NCBI GenBank assembly: GCA_900550745.1
Contig: URTO01000046.1
Coordinates: 1-9,909, forward strand
Direction of reading: 5' to 3'
Source: an uncultured Desulfovibrio sp.
GTDB lineage: Bacteria; Desulfobacterota; Desulfovibrionia; Desulfovibrionales; Desulfovibrionaceae
Length of the DNA: 9,909 bases
Part shown: in pieces, positions 7,135 through 9,909 of the stretch
Position numbering within the stretch: position 1 is the stretch's first letter
Layout: each line of letters opens with the position of its first letter
Made by a program: the position numbers and the translations under genes
Notes under the pieces: model-generated
What the model saw: the letters and a program-made list of their open reading frames with translations, nothing else
Databases searched by the model: none
Told to the model about the DNA's origin: nothing

Positions 7135-7577
7135 CAATCTTCTCCTCGGACAAGCGTAAAGAAATCAACACGGGTAGGCTCGACGGCGGCGGCATCCTCC
7201 CGCACCCGGCGGGTGCGTTCCGCTTCCAGCGCTGGGAGCAGTTCCCGATCAAGGGCTTCCGCATAGCCATCCCTCTGCCAGAGAGCATCGTACAGGGCGG
7301 CAAGTTCGGCGCGGCGGGCGTCCTCGCCGAGAATCCACGCGTACCCGAGACAGCCTTCCTTCAATGAGACCACGCAGCGCGTCGCAAGCGCTTCGCCCAC
7401 ATTGAAGGCGTCGCCGGTGTTGCCCACGCGGCCCCGGATCATGACCAGCCCGGTTTCCGGCCCGCGGACTATTTCGTAATCCGGCGGCGTAACGGCGGAG
7501 AGCCCCGCTTCGAGACGCTCCACGGATGCGAGGGCCAGCAGCCGCATCCTTTTTTGTCGAATGGTGTGAGACATCAT
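7134..7577 (-). CDS. phnG: C-P lyase core subunit PhnG
   Basis: Predicted 147-residue subunit of the C-P lyase core, matching the usual ~150. It takes part with PhnH, PhnI and PhnL in forming the ribosyl-phosphonate intermediate. The blocks DYEIVRGPETGLVMIRGRVGNTG (about 33-54), FNVGEALATRCVV, GCLGYAWILG and the C-terminal RVDFFTLVRGED are very close to E. coli PhnG. Two adjacent ATGs exist, at 7577 and 7574. The first overlaps the upstream stop by four bases (ATGA) and is chosen, although the ribosome site (GGGA before AAAAAGC) is weak; translation is probably coupled to the gene before it. Confidence 0.95.
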   Translation of the reverse strand: MMSHTIRQKRMRLLALASVERLEAGLSAVTPPDYEIVRGPETGLVMIRGRVGNTGDAFNVGEALATRCVVSLKEGCLGYAWILGEDARRAELAALYDALWQRDGYAEALDRELLPALEAERTRRVREDAAAVEPTRVDFFTLVRGED

Positions 7578-8299
7578 GCTTTTTCCCGTGCAGTCTGTAC
7601 GTTGGCGAACGGAAGCCGCGCCACGGCGGAAAAGGGCCGATTGCGGTTTTCCTGTTTGAAAAGGGTCAGGGCATCGATACGGAGCGGGGAGTCCAGCACG
7701 CCCTCCAGCGCCTTGCGCAGGCCCGCGCCCACAAGCGCACGCAATCCCGCGTCGGCAATGCCGTCGGTCAGCGTGATGTGGAACTGGAATGAATCAAGGA
7801 CGCGGTGGTAGCCCCACATATACAGGTTGCTGCGTTCCTCAAGGGACAGATGGCCGCGCCGGGCCACATCCTCGGTTTTCAGGGGAGCCCGGAAGGCATC
7901 CAGATCCATCACGCAGGCGCGCTCCAGAAAGGACAGCAGAGAGCACTTCGTTGAGGGAACGAGCGCGTAAAAGCCTTTTTCCTCCTTGCCCAGATAGGCG
8001 AGGGACAGGGACGGAATTTCAAAGGGAAGGAAGCGGGCCGCCACTTCACCCGTGGAACGCAGCAACTGGCTGTCCATCCCAGGATGGCGGAGTTCAAAAG
8101 GCGCCTTGAGCGTCGCGTGCAACCCGTAATGGGCGGGAACGCGGGTGACCGCCTTCCAGAAAACGGGGTCCACACCCGGAGGCGTCGCCTGCGGCACACT
8201 CAGGCCCCCAAGGGCATCACGGCCCAGCAGCGGGGTCACCACCTGATACAGGGCGTCGGCCACGGAAGGCGCGTAGTACACGGCATAGCGGGCAGGCAT
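7574..8299 (-). CDS. Phosphonate-operon DUF1045 protein, 2H phosphoesterase-like
   Basis: Predicted 241-residue cytosolic protein. It fits the family annotated as 'phosphonate metabolism protein' (DUF1045, TIGR03223), which is found only beside phn genes. Two HxT motifs are visible: His61-Ala-Thr63 in GLHATLKAPF and His174-Ile-Thr176 in FQFHITLTDG. This pair is the catalytic signature of the 2H phosphoesterase superfamily, whose members act on cyclic phosphates or 2'-5' linkages. Since phnP is absent from the window, I infer it may open 5-phosphoribosyl-1,2-cyclic phosphate; this is not shown by the sequence alone. The start shares a base with the phnE stop (TAATG), and GAGGG lies seven bases upstream inside phnE. 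The frame also runs open upstream within phnE, which is coincidental. Confidence 0.88.
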   Translation of the reverse strand: MPARYAVYYAPSVADALYQVVTPLLGRDALGGLSVPQATPPGVDPVFWKAVTRVPAHYGLHATLKAPFELRHPGMDSQLLRSTGEVAARFLPFEIPSLSLAYLGKEEKGFYALVPSTKCSLLSFLERACVMDLDAFRAPLKTEDVARRGHLSLEERSNLYMWGYHRVLDSFQFHITLTDGIADAGLRALVGAGLRKALEGVLDSPLRIDALTLFKQENRNRPFSAVARLPFANVQTAREKA

Positions 8300-9090
8300 T
8301 ACAGCACCCTCTTCCGCAGCTGCTGTGAGAGCATGTCGAAGACGACCACGACCAGCACGATGAGGGCCATGACGGCGCACGTCTGCTCGAAAGCGAAGCT
8401 GCGGATCAATTCCCACAGCACCATGCCGATGCCGCCCGCGCCGACCATGCCCACGACGGTGGCGGAACGCACGTTGGACTCGAAGCGGTACAGCGAATAG
8501 GAAATCCACAGAGGGAAAACCTGCGGGATAACGCCGTATATGACTTCCTCAAGGAAGGAGGCCCCCGTGGAGCGTACGCCTTCGACCGGGCTCGGCTCGA
8601 TGGCTTCCACGGCCTCGGAGAACAGCTTGGCGAGGACGCCCGTGGTGTGTACCCACAGGGCCAGCACGCCCGCGAAGGGGCCAAGGCCCACGGCGACCAC
8701 GAACAGCATGGCGAACACCATTTCATTGATGGCGCGGGCGGCGTCCATGAGGCGGCGCACGGGATGGTAGACCCACCACGGCACGATGTTGTCGGAAGAC
8801 AGGATGCCGAGCGGCACGGCGCAGACCACGGCGAGCAGCGTGCCCCAGATGGCGACTTGCAGGGTGACGACCATTTCCGTGGCGTACAGCCGCCAGTCCG
8901 TGAAGTCGGGCGGGAAGAAATCCTTGATCAGCGTGAGGATGTTGCCCGACTCGGTAATCAGGGTCATGGGGCGCATTTCCGCCCCCCGCCACGACCAGAC
9001 GAGAAACGCCAGCGCGACGGCCCAACCCGCGAGGCGCAGCGGTTCCATAGGACGCTTGCGCGAAGGGGACAGAACAAATTCTGAACTCAT
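8299..9090 (-). CDS. phnE: Phosphonate ABC transporter, permease protein
   Basis: Predicted 263-residue inner-membrane permease that forms the channel for phosphonate import together with PhnD and an ATPase. About six hydrophobic segments are visible, roughly at 18-34, 72-98, 124-148, 185-200, 209-229 and 236-253. The cytoplasmic EAA-type loop that contacts the ATPase is seen in EGVRSTGASFLEEVIYGVIPQ (about 170-190), followed by the family block RFESNVRSATVVGMVGAGGIG (202-222). The ATG at 9090 has AAAGGA five bases upstream; an internal Met at 15 is a weaker alternative. It is a single intact permease gene, in contrast to E. coli K-12, where phnE is interrupted by an 8-bp duplication. It is separated from phnD by 75 bases containing two hairpins. 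Confidence 0.94.
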   Translation of the reverse strand: MSSEFVLSPSRKRPMEPLRLAGWAVALAFLVWSWRGAEMRPMTLITESGNILTLIKDFFPPDFTDWRLYATEMVVTLQVAIWGTLLAVVCAVPLGILSSDNIVPWWVYHPVRRLMDAARAINEMVFAMLFVVAVGLGPFAGVLALWVHTTGVLAKLFSEAVEAIEPSPVEGVRSTGASFLEEVIYGVIPQVFPLWISYSLYRFESNVRSATVVGMVGAGGIGMVLWELIRSFAFEQTCAVMALIVLVVVVFDMLSQQLRKRVL

Positions 9091-9165
9091 GGCAATCCTT
9101 TCGGAAAACCGGCGGTACGCCCGCCGGGAAAGACGGCGCGGAAACCTCCGCGCCGCCGAAGCGTA
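9091..9165 (-). promoter_or_regulatory. phnD-phnE spacer with two tandem hairpins
   Basis: The spacer holds a nine-base-pair stem, CGGCGCGGA at 9134-9142 with TCCGCGCCG at 9147-9155 and loop AACC. A seven-base-pair stem follows, CCGGCGG at 9109-9115 with CCGCCGG at 9121-9127 and a five-base loop. Read on the minus strand the first is followed by TCTTTCC and the second by TTTTCC. They could partly terminate transcription after phnD or protect its mRNA 3' end, giving more binding protein than permease. The phnE ribosome site lies just after, at 9096-9100. Confidence 0.7.
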
Positions 9166-9909
9166 TTACAGGGACAGCTTGTCGAGGGCTTCGTCAATCT
9201 TCTTGATGCGCTCGGCCTTTTCCGCCGCAGGCATCTCGGCGTTGGCCTCCAGCTTGCTCTTTTCGCGGAACAGTTCGAGCTGGCGGAGAGGAACGAGCTG
9301 GGCGTTGGTCGAAGGCTTGAACGGCCCCCACTGGAGTTTTTCGAGGATGGCCTTGGCGTGGGCCACATCACCCTTCACGCCGTACCCGAAGATGAAATCG
9401 GCGATCTTCTTTTTCGTGCTTTCGGGAAGGCTGTTGCGCCATACCAGCGGATCGCTCGGAATGAGCGGCGAGCGCCAGATTTCGCGGATCTGCGCGGCCT
9501 TTTCAGGGTGGGCGATTTCGAGACGGCCGATGGCTTCGTTGTTGCAGGTCGCCACGTCCACCTGCCTGTTGGCGACGGCGAGCGCGTTGGATTCATGGTT
9601 GGCGGCAACCACGTTCTTGAAAATTTTCTTCGGGTCGGCGTTGTTCTTGGCGAACACGTAGTAGCCGGGCACAAGGAACCCGGAGGTTGAGTTTGGATCG
9701 CCGTTGCTGAAACGAAGCCCAGCCGCGTTCTTGAGCACGTCGTCCACGCTCTTGAGCGGGCTCTCCTTGTTCACCACAAGCAGGGAGTAGTAGCCGTCCG
9801 TACCGTCCGCCGCCGTGGTCTGGGCGAAAACGGAACCCTCGGAAAGCGAACATGACTTCTTCGTTATCGGACATACGTCGACTTCCGTCAGCCTTGCCAC
9901 CGGACTTGC
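9166..9909 (-). CDS. phnD: Phosphonate ABC transporter, substrate-binding protein (5' end missing)
   Basis: The last ~247 residues of the periplasmic phosphonate-binding protein; the signal peptide and first ~80 residues lie beyond the right edge. The ligand-binding block NGDPNSTSGFLVPGYYVF is intact, followed by NHESNALAVANRQVDVAT, IWRSPLIPSDPLVWR and QLVPLRQLELF, all highly similar to E. coli PhnD. The C-terminus ends in a lysine- and glutamate-rich helix. One oddity: between VDVC and VFAQTTAADG there are only 13 residues where E. coli PhnD has 17, and the conserved WYGN motif is absent (9846-9888). This may be sequence error near a contig end rather than real divergence. phnC would be expected upstream of it or elsewhere in the genome. 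Confidence 0.92.
   Translation of the reverse strand, partial: ASPVARLTEVDVCPITKKSCSLSEGSVFAQTTAADGTDGYYSLLVVNKESPLKSVDDVLKNAAGLRFSNGDPNSTSGFLVPGYYVFAKNNADPKKIFKNVVAANHESNALAVANRQVDVATCNNEAIGRLEIAHPEKAAQIREIWRSPLIPSDPLVWRNSLPESTKKKIADFIFGYGVKGDVAHAKAILEKLQWGPFKPSTNAQLVPLRQLELFREKSKLEANAEMPAAEKAERIKKIDEALDKLSL

Noticed and set aside
1..9909. CRISPR array, tRNA, rRNA, insertion sequence or prophage signs
   Set aside because: I looked for evenly spaced direct repeats, cloverleaf arms, terminal inverted repeats and transposase or integrase motifs and saw none.

Overview
The window is almost entirely a C-P lyase (phn) operon on the minus strand, read from the right edge leftwards: phnD (5' part missing) - phnE - a 2H phosphoesterase-like gene - phnG - phnH - phnI - phnJ - phnK - phnL - phnM - phnN. 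One unrelated-looking gene, a SAM-dependent methyltransferase, lies on the plus strand at the left end and converges on phnN.

Organism: high-GC DNA with strong AGGAGG-type ribosome binding sites. A G/C-rich hairpin downstream of the methyltransferase, with a CCTTTT..AAAAGG core, resembles intergenic elements I remember from Desulfovibrio-type Desulfobacterota. I therefore suspect a Desulfovibrionaceae relative, but this is an inference from style and the window has no taxonomic marker gene.

Layout: 1-140, leader of the methyltransferase with several inverted repeats; 141-1148 (+), methyltransferase; 1149-1334, convergent intergenic region with two hairpins; 1335-9909 (-), the phn operon. Genes in the operon overlap by 1, 4 or 10 bases or abut within 0-3 bases, except for 25 bases before phnM and 75 bases between phnD and phnE. 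The 75-base gap holds two strong hairpins. No phnC, phnF or operon promoter is visible; phnC and the promoter would be expected beyond the right edge.

How the genes work together (established for the E. coli pathway): PhnD binds phosphonate in the periplasm and PhnE, with an ATPase not in the window (PhnC), imports it. PhnG/H/I/L couple the phosphonate to ribose of ATP with loss of adenine. PhnM removes pyrophosphate. PhnJ, a radical-SAM enzyme, breaks the C-P bond, giving the hydrocarbon (methane from methylphosphonate) and 5-phosphoribosyl-1,2-cyclic phosphate. PhnK and PhnL are ABC-type ATPases associated with the core complex. The cyclic phosphate must be opened to ribose-1,5-bisphosphate, which PhnN phosphorylates to PRPP. 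The usual ring-opening enzyme, PhnP, is not here. The gene at 7574-8299, with two HxT motifs, is the natural candidate for that step.

The system is a known one in a variant arrangement. The points most worth a second look are the 2H-phosphoesterase in place of phnP, the paired hairpins between phnD and phnE, and the apparently damaged phnD sequence in the last ~80 bases of the window.
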